Below, piece after piece: positions 34,164 through 44,877 of a DNA stretch of 64,000 nucleotides (the stretch's first letter is position 1; each line of letters opens with the position of its first letter). Location: NCBI GenBank assembly GCA_006538405.1, contig BJKQ01000003.1, positions 2,356,001 through 2,420,000 of the forward strand, written 5' to 3'. Below the pieces are notes generated by a model. The model saw only the letters and a program-made list of their open reading frames with translations. It did not search any database and had not been told where the DNA came from. This DNA comes from Hansfordia pulvinata (lineage: Eukaryota; Ascomycota; Sordariomycetes; Xylariales). The position numbers and the translations under genes are program-made.

Positions 34164-37101
34164 CGAGAGACACAGAATCGTCCGTCCCGGATGGCTCTCC
34201 ACGGCGAGAGGGGCAGCGGCGGCTCGCGTTGCACAAAACAGCCCGGCCGAGACCGCGTCGCGCCATCAAACCCCCCTCCCCAATCTCCCCGTACTGATGA
34301 GATGACATGTAAGAGCATCACATCATCCCGGCGCCAGGTGCGAGCTTGCGGAGCAGTCGGACCGGGTGGGCGGCAGCGATCGTGGGGTTGGTGATTCTAA
34401 AGGTGATTAGCCCCAGACATGAACAGGGCGGGCGATAGCGACCCCAAAGCAGCTTCCGTGTACGGCGTAGGGCGTTCTCTCCCACAGGCGGCGCCGGAAA
34501 GCTTCCATGCAAGGGTCCATCCGGTGCTGTGCAGATCCCTTCGACCACGAAGCCAGCCAGCCTCGCAACAGGCAGCAGTCACGCGGGCTGGCGAGACATG
34601 CAGCATGTCCTGTCCGATGTTTATTTGGTCCCCCGGTGGGCGGGGTTGGCAAGGGGAGAGGAGGGGAGGGGAGGGTCTGGAAGCGCCGCCTCGCCTGTCC
34701 CGCCCGTCTCTCCGTCTCTGAATGTGACCCCGTTGCATAACAGCGACAAGGCTCATTGGCAGGCTGTCAGCTCCGTGTCGATGGGATGCTTCCATGTTTC
34801 TTCGCCAGAGTCGAGATGCGGGCCCGCCCTGCAGCCTACATACCTTACTTGGTCGTATCGTACCGTACCTGAGGAATAATAGCAATAATAAGCATTCAGC
34901 CGATGAGCTTAGCTGGGACCAAGAGATCGTGGAGCGGGGCATCCCTACCACCCACCTCCGTTCTCGTATACGAGTAGACCGGGCCGGGGCTTGGCTCTCT
35001 CTCCCCCCCTCTCTCTCTGTCTCTCTCGGATCTCTGATAACACGCGGGATGGCGCTGCATGCCAAGACGGCGCGTTGGGGTCGGGTTGAGGCCGGGCTGA
35101 CGAAACCCCGCTCTTCATGGCAGCACGGACGGGCCCATTGCCTGCTTTGTCCCTCTCTGCCGGCCGCTGCTCATCGCGGCCGGGCCGGCCTTTTCCTGGC
35201 CTTCGGTTCGGCGCCGCCGGCTGGGTTGTTGGGTTCCCGCCTTGCGATTATCCCAAAATGTGACCCCGCCGCCGATGGAACGTTGTCATGATCGTGCTCT
35301 AGCTCGTAGCTCGCGAACTTGCCAGCCCACACCCACCCCCAGGTAACGTGGGAATCGTGGACAGCAGATACGGCCGCTTCCTCTGCCCGGAGTGCGTGCT
35401 TCGGCTCCTTGCGAGGTAAGCTCGGTTCGCGAGGACTCCTCAGCCATTCTTGGCTTGTCTGTAGAGCAAAAAGCCCCGGCCCTCGTTCCTTGCCTGGTTA
35501 TAGGGGCAGGGTTATGTTATCTGGATTTTCCACCTGGGTAGAGAGAGGCTCCACGTTGTGCAACCCTGATATCCTGCCCAGCTTCGCAGGCTGACTCTCT
35601 CAAACACCAGCCGAACCTTGGAGCGTCTCATCCACGGAGCACACAACTCAAGCACGCCCGTCGCGCGGACCACCGGCCTCGCCTATCCGCCGAGTTCGGC
35701 CGCCCGAGCTCTGCCAGACAGCACCATATTCGCCGCGAACTCGCCCGGTGCGGCCGGCGCCGTCCAGGGAGCAGCGGCCGTGGGCGGGAGTAAGCGGGCA
35801 AATCCATCGGCAGTTGGTGCGTGACGAGGCGTCAGGCTGTGGCAGTCGACGAGGCGCCTGGCGGATCGGTCCAGTTGGTGTCGATGCTGATGATGATCGT
35901 GATCGTGTGCTTTATCGTACGAGTGCAGTCGGGCACATTCGATGATGTACAGCCGCCATCAATGCATCAATGATGCATGTGTACCGGACCAATGCGCCGA
36001 TACCTAACCCCCGGCAGTTGCATGCTGCTCTTGCGATGCGATGCATACCACCGATACCTACATTGCATGTAGGTACCGCAACACTCCCGAGTGGAATCTG
36101 GGCAGATCGAATACATCGAATTGATTCGACTGTGGTATACATTGATGTATGTTGCGGGTGGTCTCTGCGTGCTTTGCTTGCCACAGCCATCTGTACACCA
36201 CGCCGAAATGCGCTTCTTGGACGATGGATGCGCTCGATGTCTTTTTTTTCTCTCTCTTTTTTTTTTTTGCCACGGTGAGAGAGACGGCCGTGCACACCAC
36301 CACGCAGCTCGGAAAGTGCAACAAAAAAGCGGCATGACCCGAGACTCGCCGTCCCTCTAGAGAGGCTGTCGCGGGCGAATGGCGAGTACCCGCCGCCCAG
36401 GCTAAACAGCACGGTGTCTACACCCTTTTGGCGTAAAGATTTGGAAGGGGGCACTGACAATAATAGATGGCCGGGGCCCGGCACATGGCGCATTCCGCGT
36501 CGACGGCAGGTGACGGCCATTCAGATCAGCCATGACATCCGGCAGTCCCCGTGACCGTCGGCGGAATGCCTCTTTTGTCCCGCGCGCCTACAACTCGTAG
36601 ATAGCATGTTCGCCACCAAGTCTCGAACCGTGGCAGCACAGCCGCTCGCGAAGGCACGGCAAGGAAGCAAACTCCACCCGTCTTGCGGCCGCGGGTGGAA
36701 CTGCGGACGGGAATATTATAGCCCGGACAGGCAGCTCGCCACCTCGCCGAGCCAAATGGCAAGAAGAGAACCTAGCCCCTACCACATCTTAGTGTCGTTC
36801 CCATATATGGAAAATTACCTCCTTCGACTTACTACTAGCCGCTTAAGAATGCACTGCGTTGACTGTGGCTGAGGACGGGGCGGAGACCAGTGGACTCTAC
36901 AGCAGCCTGAGTGATGAGGATGGTCCCGCAAGAACGCACGGATTGTACCGACGGTATGGTGGAGACTTAAGTTTCACGGTCGCCGAAGGTGGTCTACTCG
37001 TACGCCTGCGTGGCCTGGCATGGAGGGCGACCGCGGCGATCGTGGCCAGTCGTACCTCTCAGAGCCAACGCCGTCTCATCCGACGATCACTGATGGTCAC
37101 C

Positions 37102-37110
37102 TATATATAG
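37102..37110 (+). promoter_or_regulatory. TATA box of the secreted protein at 37289
   Basis: TATATATAG about 180 bases before the ATG, followed by a purine-rich leader (GAAAAAAAAAA). Confidence 0.5.
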
Positions 37111-37288
37111 AAGACCACTGATGAAAGCTATATCCTATAAGTGCAAGACCACTGCGCATTTCCACCTAGAGGCTCCCCATCATCGAACACGGCCTACTTC
37201 TTTGATCTCTTTTGAGAAGGAAAAAAAAAAGATACGAGGACTTCCGCAGGCAGTTATCCACGACATCGAAAACAGTGTCATCTTCACC

Positions 37289-37675
37289 ATGCGGACCGCT
37301 GGCCTTGCCTTCGTTCTGTTCGCGGTTACGTGTGCTGCGCGGGACAACCTTTTTAACTCGATAGCACTGAGCGACACCGGCGTCATCGCGGTCGAGATGA
37401 GCCGCTTTGGCGGGAGGATTTGCACGTACCGACCAGCTCCAGGGCCCGTGTCGAAAAACGATTTGGGGCTGGCCAAGCTGCTGATCCAATTCTGCAAGTC
37501 CGACGACAACAAGTCCGGAGGCAAGGGCCGCCTGGTCGAGGGGAGCGACGGCTTTGTTTCGTGCATCGAGAGGGACGGTGTCCTGCTCTCGTGCGAGCCC
37601 CAGGCCAAATGGGACGACATCAAAAATATCTATTCCCATGATAAATCAGGGGTAATACTGGCCGGCCCGAACTGA
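37289..37675 (+). CDS. Small secreted protein of unknown family
   Basis: A single exon of 128 residues. The ATG at 37289 (context TTCACCATGC) begins MRTAGLAFVLFAVTCAARDN, a signal peptide probably cut after CAA. The open frame continues upstream to 37121, but without sense. The mature part is about 110 residues with four Cys (GGRICTYRP, LIQFCKSDD, GFVSCIERDG, LLSCEPQ) that could form two disulfides. The middle is basic and hydrophilic (SDDNKSGGKGRLVEGSDGF). I do not recognise it. Size, signal peptide, even Cys number and a good TATA box are those of fungal effector-like proteins; that role is inference. Confidence 0.75.
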   Translation: MRTAGLAFVLFAVTCAARDNLFNSIALSDTGVIAVEMSRFGGRICTYRPAPGPVSKNDLGLAKLLIQFCKSDDNKSGGKGRLVEGSDGFVSCIERDGVLLSCEPQAKWDDIKNIYSHDKSGVILAGPN

Positions 37676-38744
37676 CTGGGTCGGTCATGTGCAAGCACAG
37701 GAAAACACCAAGGCAGCCCTCGCCATTCCCATAGTTCTCTCATCATTAAGTATATAACATTGAAATCACACGAGTTTCTACAAGATGGCGCAAAATAGAC
37801 CGGCGAGGAGTACTTTCGGATTCTGAGCTAGAGAGAGTGTTGCGGCCCCAGCATATCGGTGTTAACCAAGGGCCGGTGCTTACCAAGCCTGGAAAAGACG
37901 CCCCCCAGACAGTTCAGTTCCGGGTTTCCAGTCTCCGCGACGACGTCAATAGAAGTTACATCCGGCGACGTTAATAGAAGTTACATCCCTACGTGGCGAT
38001 AAAGGCATACGAGTAGGTGGATATAGTTGTTCAGGCTATGACTTTAGGCAGATTCCGGAAGTACATCCAATTACGTCTTACACAAAGCGAACGGGCGGCG
38101 GACTCTACAAATAGGAGCTTAAGTACTGATAGGACTTGCCTCCAGTAGGCGCTCTAAAGAGCGTGTCGGGCTATGTTGAGGCCGGGCGTGGCTTGTGGCG
38201 AATGCCGGCACATACTAAGTGCCGACAGGTAATTCAAAGGATGCGGCAAGAGGGGCTGCAGCTTATCACTGTCAGCAGCGGCCTGAGGGTTTCCAAGTCT
38301 GGAATCAGAAGAACGCCGTGCTACGTCCTCGCGGGGTGTCAGGTGGCGGGATGTAGAGAAACTGGATACCTACGCCGCTACCCACACTGCATTTCGATGG
38401 TCTTAAGGCAGACGATAAGAACGCCGCAGTGAGTCGGCAAAACCAGCTGTGTTCCTCACGCTCGCCCAAGACACCTTGCTATCTCCAAATTTATATACAG
38501 AAAGTTGCATAGCAGTTAGGGGGTGGCACAGCAGGAGGCAGGCATAGCAAAAAGGGGGGGAACGGCCTCAACCCGCACCACAAAAGAAAGAAAAGAAAAG
38601 AAAAAAAAAAGAGGTTGTACGGGAGCACACCCTCTGCGGCTGTCAAGTCTGCCTAGAACTAGCCTCCTCGCACGAAATGCTCCGACTTCCAATTACGCCA
38701 CCCCGCCCTGCCTCTCCACCCCCGCGCAAATACCCATCTGGTAT
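37676..38744. other. Intergenic with a 25-bp direct duplication
   Basis: A direct duplication lies at about 37940-37989. Open frames such as 38136-38432 have no recognisable features. Confidence 0.5.
37940..37989. repeat. Two-copy direct repeat, about 25 bp
   Basis: The word AATAGAAGTTACATCC with flanking CGACGT occurs twice in tandem. One C-to-T type change separates the copies (GACGTCAA versus GACGTTAA). Confidence 0.8.
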
Positions 38745-40453
38745 CTACATCACCAGCGAGCTGTGAGGCGACGCCCAGCCGTGCGCGGCCGCCTTGCTCT
38801 TCCCAGCCTCCGGGGCGCGCTTCGCGGCGGCGGCCGAGGAGGAGAAAGAGGAGGTGCCGTTGCCGAGGTCGCGGGCCGGGAAGCCGTCCCAGCTGGCGCC
38901 GTAGACGGCGACGGCGTGGGCGATGGCCTTGGCGACGGTCTCGAAGGCGTCGGGGGCGAGGTTGGTGACGTTGTCGCGGGCGGAGTGGTAGTTGGGGTCG
39001 TAGGTGTCGCCGGCGGTGCCGCCGAAGAGGGCGGCCTCCTCGGGCGTCTTGACGCCGTCGGCGCCCGTGTCGAGCCCGCCCGAGGGCACACCCGCGTCGA
39101 GGAAGGGCCCGTAGTCGCTGCGCCCGTCGAACTCGGAGGCCGTGAAGGGGATGGCCCGGGCCGCGTAGTAGTCCTCGAACAGGCTCTCGGCCTCGGCGGA
39201 GCCCGCGGGCCCGGTCGTGCCGAAGCTGCTGCCGTCGCCGTCGTAGATGCCGAGGACGTAGTTGGGCGAGGCGATCATGTCGAAGTTGAGGTACAGGCGG
39301 ACGCGGGCCAGGTCGGCGGCGGGCGTGGCGTTGACCCAGTGCTCGGCGCCCAGCAGCCCTTCCTCCTCGGCCGTCCACCACGCGAAGCGCACCTGGTTGG
39401 CCGTCCGCCAGCGCGCCGACAGCGCCCGCGCGACGGCCAGCAGCCCGCACGAGCCGCTGCCGTTGTCGTTGATGCCCGGGCCCGCCGCCACCGAGTCGCT
39501 GTGCGCCCCGAGCATCAGCACGTTGTCCGGGTCGCCCGCCCGCGAGCTGGCCACCACGTTGTAGCTGGTCGCGTCGACAATGTACGTCCAGACGTCGCCG
39601 GAGGAGGTGAGGGTCGTGGAGCCGTCGCCGCCGCCGCCGCCGCCGCCGCCGTTGTTGTACTCCTCGACCAGCCGCAGCCCGTCGGCGCGCCCGATGCCCG
39701 CCACGGGCACGTAGTCGTTGACGCCGCCCAGCGTGCCCGCCGCGATGCCCTCGTCCAGGCTGTTGTAGACCAGGGCCGCGACGGCGCCGCGCTCCGAGGC
39801 CAGCTGCGCCTTGACCGCGAACGTGCACTCGCCCCGCTCGATGAGCGCTACCGCGCCGGCAACAAAGTCCTCGCCGTAGTCGGCGGCGTCGCAGCCGAGG
39901 TTGGCCACGGGCACGACGGGCGCGCCGGCCCAGGTGCCGTTGGCCGAGAAGTCCATGACCTCGGCCGCCAGGGGCTCGTCGTTGACGGCCACGCTCGTGT
40001 TGCTGCCCAGCGTCACCTGCGTGGTGAAGGCCTGCTTCTCGATGCTCCAGTAGCCCGCCTCGCCGCCGCCGCCGGCCGCCTCCTCGAGCTGCCGCACCAC
40101 GTAGTCCACCGTGCCGTCGTGGCCCTCGCTGCCGATCACGCGGTTGCGCCCCGGCGTCGCGTACGCAATGTCCTCGAGGTCCTGCGCGCACTGCAGCAGG
40201 TCCTCGCGCTTGACGGCCTCGATGAGGGCTTCCTGCGGTTTTTTTTTTTTTCTCCGGTGTGAGACTTGGAGCCTTGCATCTGAGGGAGGGTAGAGAGAAA
40301 AGGGGGCAGGGAGGGGGGCGAAGATGGTCATACCTCGTCGACCAGGGGAAGGTCACGACGCAGACGACCCGCGGCCGAGACGGGCTCGGCTCGGGCTGTG
40401 GTGGCCAGCATCAGGGCTGCTGCCACGAGCGAAGCAGTGGTGGCAATGGCCAT
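38745..40453 (-). CDS. Secreted M28 zinc aminopeptidase with PA domain
   Basis: An extracellular exopeptidase that removes N-terminal, often hydrophobic, residues. Two exons: 40453-40334 and 40232-38745, joined GAG|GTATGA...CGCAG|GAA; 535 residues. MAIATTASLVAAALMLATTA is the signal peptide and RLRRD could be a propeptide cut site. A protease-associated (PA) domain spans about 130-260 (GEDFVAGAVALIERGECTFA). The M28 metal ligands are all present: His and Asp of GAHSDSVAAG, Asp of GINDNGSGS, Glu-Glu of TAEEEGLLGAEHW, Asp of NFDMIASPNY and His of YHSARDNV. A polyglycine insertion (about 39628-39657) lies between the PA and peptidase parts. The family includes vacuolar APE3 and secreted leucine aminopeptidases; the signal peptide without membrane anchor favours a secreted form. 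It could act on peptides also trimmed by the DPP V nearby. Confidence 0.95.
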
Positions 40454-40575
40454 GTTGGAGACAGTCGTGTGAGAGAGGTAGCGGTGTGTGTGTGTATCCG
40501 CGTGAGTGGGCAGCGAGCGTCTTGTCGACCCGGTCCCGTCCGTGGCCTGGCGATGGCGATGGCAAGCCGCGCCCA

Positions 40576-40583
40576 TACTTATA
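40576..40583 (-). promoter_or_regulatory. TATA box of the M28 aminopeptidase gene
   Basis: TATAAGTA on the minus strand, about 125 bases before the ATG at 40453. Confidence 0.5.
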
Positions 40584-41268
40584 CTCGCCGCGTTTCATTG
40601 GCAGCACGCCACAGGCCCCCGACGTTGATCGGGCCATCCCGACGAGGCAAGTCGGGGCCCCGTATCGCGGATGGCGGCAGCAGAGCACGCGATGCACCTC
40701 GGTCACTTGGCGTCCAAGCAAGGGAGGGCAGGGTAAGGGGCAGGCGGGGACGAACAAACAGCCGGTGCCAGGGTCTCTGTCTTGGGAAAGACATGTCTTG
40801 GCCAGGCGCCCTATCTGCCCCGATAAACAGAGCCCCTTGGCGATCTCCGTGGAGGCGCTGCTTGGGCACCTTCCAGAAGGGGGGTGATCCAGATGGGCTC
40901 CGGGTTGGCGTTATCGGCGGCATGGATCCGGAGTCAGGGGTGTCTACTCTATACTCGGGTGCTATACCCTTTTACTTGAAGCACACCTTCACAAGTACGA
41001 GTCCTCGCAGTTGGGGGCAGCACACCTTGATTACCCCCCTTCTCCGGCCCACGTTGCGATCGCCAAGGAGTCGACGGGCAGGCTGCGGAGGGGCTCTCCG
41101 TTCTAGCCTTTGCCAAGAGACGCGGGACTCCCGGTTCCCAACTTCCCAAAGGGCCCGCTCGGTGGGCGTCGGCATACTCGGCTTGATATTTGTAGTGTGG
41201 GAGGACAGGCGGACGGGCAAGGTGTGTCGATTCCATTGAATATCTGGTACCTACACTTATAGTGAAGA

Positions 41269-41276
41269 TATAAATA
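41269..41276 (+). promoter_or_regulatory. TATAAATA element facing the ORF at 41349
   Basis: A perfect TATAAATA, followed by a pyrimidine-rich leader and an ATG about 75 bases on. Confidence 0.45.
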
Positions 41277-41348
41277 CGGACCCTTGTCTATCCCTCCATC
41301 CGAAGCCTACCTACCCCACAGACAGAGCTCACCAGCCTGACCAGGGGC

Positions 41349-41723
41349 ATGGCTACTGCTGTTGCTGCTCTCACCCTACGTACATATCGCAGGCCTTCAG
41401 CAGGCGACTGTTGTCGTATCAACGCGACCGAGTGTACTCGCATCGTCACACAACCCCCCGGCAGCCGTCTTCGCACTGTCGGATCTGTCCCTCCGCTGCC
41501 GATGGGTGCAGTCCCAGTCGCACATTCGTACTTCCTAGGCTACCACCCAGACGTACATGTGTGTACCAGTCAGTATGTAGGTAAGGGAAGTGTAACGCCA
41601 CGCCGTATGGTGACGAAAATGGGAGTGCCGGCTCGGGAAACCTCCTCGGCTCCGTCTTCGAAGACATCCCCATGCCTCTCCCGCCACCCCCACAGCTATG
41701 GCCCTGGGTTCCATTCATCATGA
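41349..41723 (+). CDS. Possible small protein, unknown
   Basis: An open frame of 124 codons starting MATAVAALTLRTYRRPSAGD, about 75 bases after a perfect TATAAATA. It has five or six Cys (DCCRINATECTRI, VHVCTSQ, SPCLSR) and no recognised domain. The end overlaps by six bases the 3' end of the secreted-protein ORF on the other strand. An internal GTACATATCGCAG could be a cryptic splice signal, so the exon structure is open. The promoter is the main support; it could equally be a non-coding transcript. Confidence 0.3.
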   Translation: MATAVAALTLRTYRRPSAGDCCRINATECTRIVTQPPGSRLRTVGSVPPLPMGAVPVAHSYFLGYHPDVHVCTSQYVGKGSVTPRRMVTKMGVPARETSSAPSSKTSPCLSRHPHSYGPGFHSS

Positions 41724-42296
41724 GCTCCACCGGACGTTCAACTCGAACGTGAAGGCCGGTCTTTGCACCCAAAAGCTTGGCCGCGCCGCCACGTCGACGA
41801 AGAACTGCTCGTCTCCATTTCCCACCTCCCGATACTTCTCCACCATGCTTTGTAAGAGCCATGCCATCCAGTAAAATCCGACGTCGAGGGGAGGAGTGTG
41901 TCTGTGAGGCGCCGGCCTCTGCCCCCTGTGGCTATGCTCTCGGTGCGGGGGCGGGGGCGGGGGCTCGGTCAACGAGGCAGTGAAGTGGTTGCCGTGCTCA
42001 TCCACGACGGTCGACTCGACGTAGCCAGCAGACTGATCGCTGGCCCATTGGCGGTACAGTTGTCCACTCAGCAGACCGGCAGTGTCCAGCGACATGACAT
42101 GGGACCGGTCTGGCTCGTGCGCCTCTCGCTCTCTGGTCGAGAGCTCGTACGTCATCGACGCCGGATCGCCGGGTGATTCTCGCATGGACCAGCGCTCCGG
42201 CTCGATGGCCAAGCCCCTCCGGACGCCGGCCACATCCCCGAGACATGGCATGGCGACCACGATGGACAGAACCAGGCTGACGGTAGGCGCACGCAT
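41718..42296 (-). CDS. Secreted protein of unknown family
   Basis: 192 residues from the ATG at 42296. MRAPTVSLVLSIVVAMPCLG is a signal peptide; the frame is open further up, but without sense. The mature part has a charged N-terminal region (ERWSMRESPGDPASMTYELS, STREREAHEPDRSHV), a polyproline/His-Arg linker (LTEPPPPPPHREHSHRGQRP) and a C-terminal aromatic-rich part (GFYWMAWLLQSMVEKYREVG, PSFWVQRPAFTFELNVRWSS). A TATAATC-like box lies about 60-70 bases upstream. I do not recognise the family. The C-terminal part looks folded and the linker disordered. An intron around the Pro-rich stretch cannot be excluded. Confidence 0.6.
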   Translation of the reverse strand: MRAPTVSLVLSIVVAMPCLGDVAGVRRGLAIEPERWSMRESPGDPASMTYELSTREREAHEPDRSHVMSLDTAGLLSGQLYRQWASDQSAGYVESTVVDEHGNHFTASLTEPPPPPPHREHSHRGQRPAPHRHTPPLDVGFYWMAWLLQSMVEKYREVGNGDEQFFVDVAARPSFWVQRPAFTFELNVRWSS

Positions 42297-43439
42297 GTTG
42301 GTGGCGAGGCGCTGGCTGGCGTGCAATTTCCGACACCTCGTGGGAGAGGCGGGATTATAAACTATAATCACACGCGGATGATTGATGCGGGAAAGATGAC
42401 GGTGAGGAATTCCAGGGCTCTCGCTCGCCGTCATCAGACCTGGCTATAGACCGGCTTATATGTCTCCTAGGGTTGTTGCTCCATTCAGGCACGTGTACTC
42501 GGACAAGGCCACGGGCGAGAAAGGCACACACCTCCAGACTCTTCGGTCCCCTCTTTCAGTGATCGTCCCGACTTTGCCACCGCGGAGCGGGACCTCGCTC
42601 TGTTTTACACAAGTCAGATGCCAGAACTGCGAGCCGCGAACATGGGTCAGCAGATGACGGTCAGCGGCGCTCCTTGGATGTCAGGGCAAAGAACTCGACA
42701 CGGCACGAATTTGCGCCCAGTCGTGGCGCTTTGTGACCAGGTATGCCTGGGATGATGTGAGACTGCAGACTGAGAGACGGACAGAGGCCTCAAACTGTCC
42801 AGGCCTGACTGATACGCGCGCCGTCAGCACGGCAGCTCTGACATGAGAAGAGAGTGGACCCTGAAAAGCCGGAATCTCTCCGCGTTGCATGGATAGAGGT
42901 GAGAGAGAAAAAAAGAGCTCCAAAAACCCAGCGAGTTGCCTCGAGTGCGAGGCTCCTCGTCTCATAGTCTTTGATTGCCCAGGGAGGTACTCTGCCCTCA
43001 TTGTCGTGTGTCTTGTCCTCATGTCCTGTGCTTCCTCCTCCGCCACCTCAGCCTTGCAAGAGCGTGAGAGAGAGAGTCCGGGCTCGATCGCGAAGAATGT
43101 GACAGGTGGGAAAGTCCTTGCTCTATCTTCCCTCCCGGAACGCCGATGAGAGTGCCCGCATCTCCCAATCTGGAAGACCTGCTCGAAGTGTACCTACGCA
43201 GACTCGCGATAAGCTCTAGTCTCTAGAGCCGGCAATGGCGCCCTCGCTCGACGGGCGGCGCGTGCTAGTCGTGGATCCCGTTGATTGACGCGAGGTCGAA
43301 TGGCCGCCGCGGCAGGCTTACTGGTATCATGCTCATGGCCGACATTGCCTCGCCCGTGAGATTGCCATGACTCCCGCAGGGTTGGCCCAAGGGACTGGGA
43401 TCGAGACTCAGAGAGTGGTGGCCCTCGCCCATACTTCCA
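42297..43439. other. Intergenic, weak coding-like ORF at 42889
   Basis: A frame at 42889-43149 contains a hydrophobic, signal-like segment (YSALIVVCLVLMSCASSSAT), but the ATG lies 30 codons before it. I could not connect it to the disrupted gene downstream. Confidence 0.4.
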
Positions 43440-44144
43440 CTCTTCCCGACCCTCCCGCTGGGCCCGTCTTTCCGACGAGGGCGCCGCCTGGCACGGGATC
43501 CCCGAGTCCGACGTCCCGGCGCGCGACGTGACGGTTCCGGGCCTGTCCTCGCAGTTCCCGCACGTGCACTGCACCGCCGCGGGGGACGCGTGCCAGATGG
43601 TCGCGGGCGAGGGCGAGGTCAACGCGGCAGCCTCGCTGGCCGCGCTCGTCCAGTCATCATCCTTTTCCTCCTTTCCTCCTCCCGCTCCCCGGACGCGCTA
43701 TTCGACCTGCAGCGCACCTACGTCCTCGTCGTCATGCGCGCCGCCAGAGACTACGACCGACAGAGCAGCGGGAGCGGGAGTGGCGACGACGCGGCGGAGA
43801 AGACGTCGGGAAAAAAAAAAAAAGAAAAACTTCGCAGGCGAACCTGTTCGGCTGGCAGGCGGGCTACGAAGCCGGCGCTGCGCAAATCTGTACGTCGCGG
43901 GGGTCAAGGTGGTCCAGGGCATCCTGGACGGGCGGGAGCGCACCTTCGAGGCCGGCCTGCACGCGGACAACTACGTCGGCGGGCGACATACTCGGGTGCG
44001 GGCGACATACTCGGGTCGCTGGGCGGCGAGCCGGACTTTAGCCCCGGGACCATCTTCCAGGGCAAAGGGGCCTATGAGGACGGGGGCAAGCCTTGGAAGA
44101 AGAAGCTGGATAAGAGGGCGAGGCCGGGTCGGCGGTACGTCTGA
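43440..44144 (+). pseudogene. Disrupted orphan gene, several frame breaks
   Basis: Protein-like sequence jumps between frames over about 700 bp. The pieces in order are AAWHGIPESDVPARDVTVPG (43484-43543) with FPHVHCTAAGDACQMVAGEG (to about 43640); PDALFDLQRTYVLVVMRAAR (about 43688); ANLFGWQAGYEAGAAQ (43838); LYVAGVKVVQGILDGRERTF to NYVGG (43890-43980); and GDILGSLGGEPDFSPGTIFQ to the stop at 44144 with a basic tail (KPWKKKLDKRARPGRRYV). Each jump is the same direction (one base missing). One break sits in a poly-A tract (43811-43829) and another in a 19-bp tandem duplication (43981-44018). No intron model repairs all of them. No start codon was found with confidence, and I do not recognise the family. 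Either the gene is decaying or the sequence has errors here. Confidence 0.45.
43981..44018. repeat. 19-bp tandem duplication in the disrupted gene
   Basis: GGGCGACATACTCGGGTGC is followed at once by a second GGGCGACATACTCGGGT. Because 19 is not a multiple of three, it shifts the reading frame. Confidence 0.85.
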
Positions 44145-44877
44145 AGCGAGATTGAGAAGATCCAAAAGCGGAGGGCGGTTGGTGACGGCGCATATGCCAG
44201 CAAGACAGACTCACTGCTGAAGTCTCCTTTTCACCGGTTGTACATAATTCCTTTTATTGCATGATACTCGATATTTCCATTCTCAATACCGGAATTTCAT
44301 CGGACCATTTTGCCCACATCACCCGTTTCGGATCTTGCGAGTCACAGTTGAGCCAGATTGAAGCACCCTCGGAGCGGCGGTCCTTGGCTCTGTCATTGTA
44401 ACCGGAGTATTCACCCGGCACACTGTCACGCAAGCCAAGCCGCAGTCCAGCCACCCACTCACGGCGCTCCCCGCCTGTGACGGAGTCTGGAACGCCTCCC
44501 AGCCGCGCAGAAAGAGGCACGGCTTCAGCTCAAGACCCAGGAGAGACTTGCCTGATATCAAAACCCAGCCAGCCAGGACGCCTCGGAGCAGACGACTTGC
44601 CCGCTCGCCTGCCCCTACTACCACCAGCGCCCCCTTCACCACCATACACTGGCGACGACCACTGACGGGACCCCGAGGCCTATATGGGTATGAAGTTCGA
44701 GACCGAGTTGCCCGCCTTGACGGGGTAGCCGAGGACACTAATGCCCCACGAGAACAGGCCGAATCAGCAAGCATTCACCTCTCGGCGCTCGCCATCTTTC
44801 CCCCCCGTGTAGCCCCCGCAGGCGGACCACCAGGACGGGCGAGTACCAAACAAGGCAGATAGTTCGGTTCGCAAGAC
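44145..44877. other. Intergenic, no gene supported
   Basis: Open frames at 44319-44774 (-) and 44548-44862 (+) have no recognisable features. It probably contains 3' ends of both neighbours. Confidence 0.5.

Larger units (their letters stand above)
34032..37288. other. Long intergenic region (3.2 kb), no gene supported
   Basis: The left end is the promoter of DPP V. The rest holds GC-rich open frames without character (34397-35065 -, 34794-35291 +, 35912-36520 -) and (TC)/(T)n tracts at 36240-36270. The ATGCAT-rich words at 35950-36100 are short and irregular. The right end holds the promoter of the gene at 37289. Confidence 0.5.
40454..41348. other. Intergenic, promoters on both sides
   Basis: The left end is the promoter of the M28 gene, with a TATA box at 40576-40583. 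The right end has a TATAAATA facing right at 41269-41276. No gene between. Confidence 0.5.

Noticed and set aside
38523..40262. 579-codon open frame on the plus strand
   Set aside because: Antisense to the M28 aminopeptidase; composition is pure shadow of GC-ending codons.
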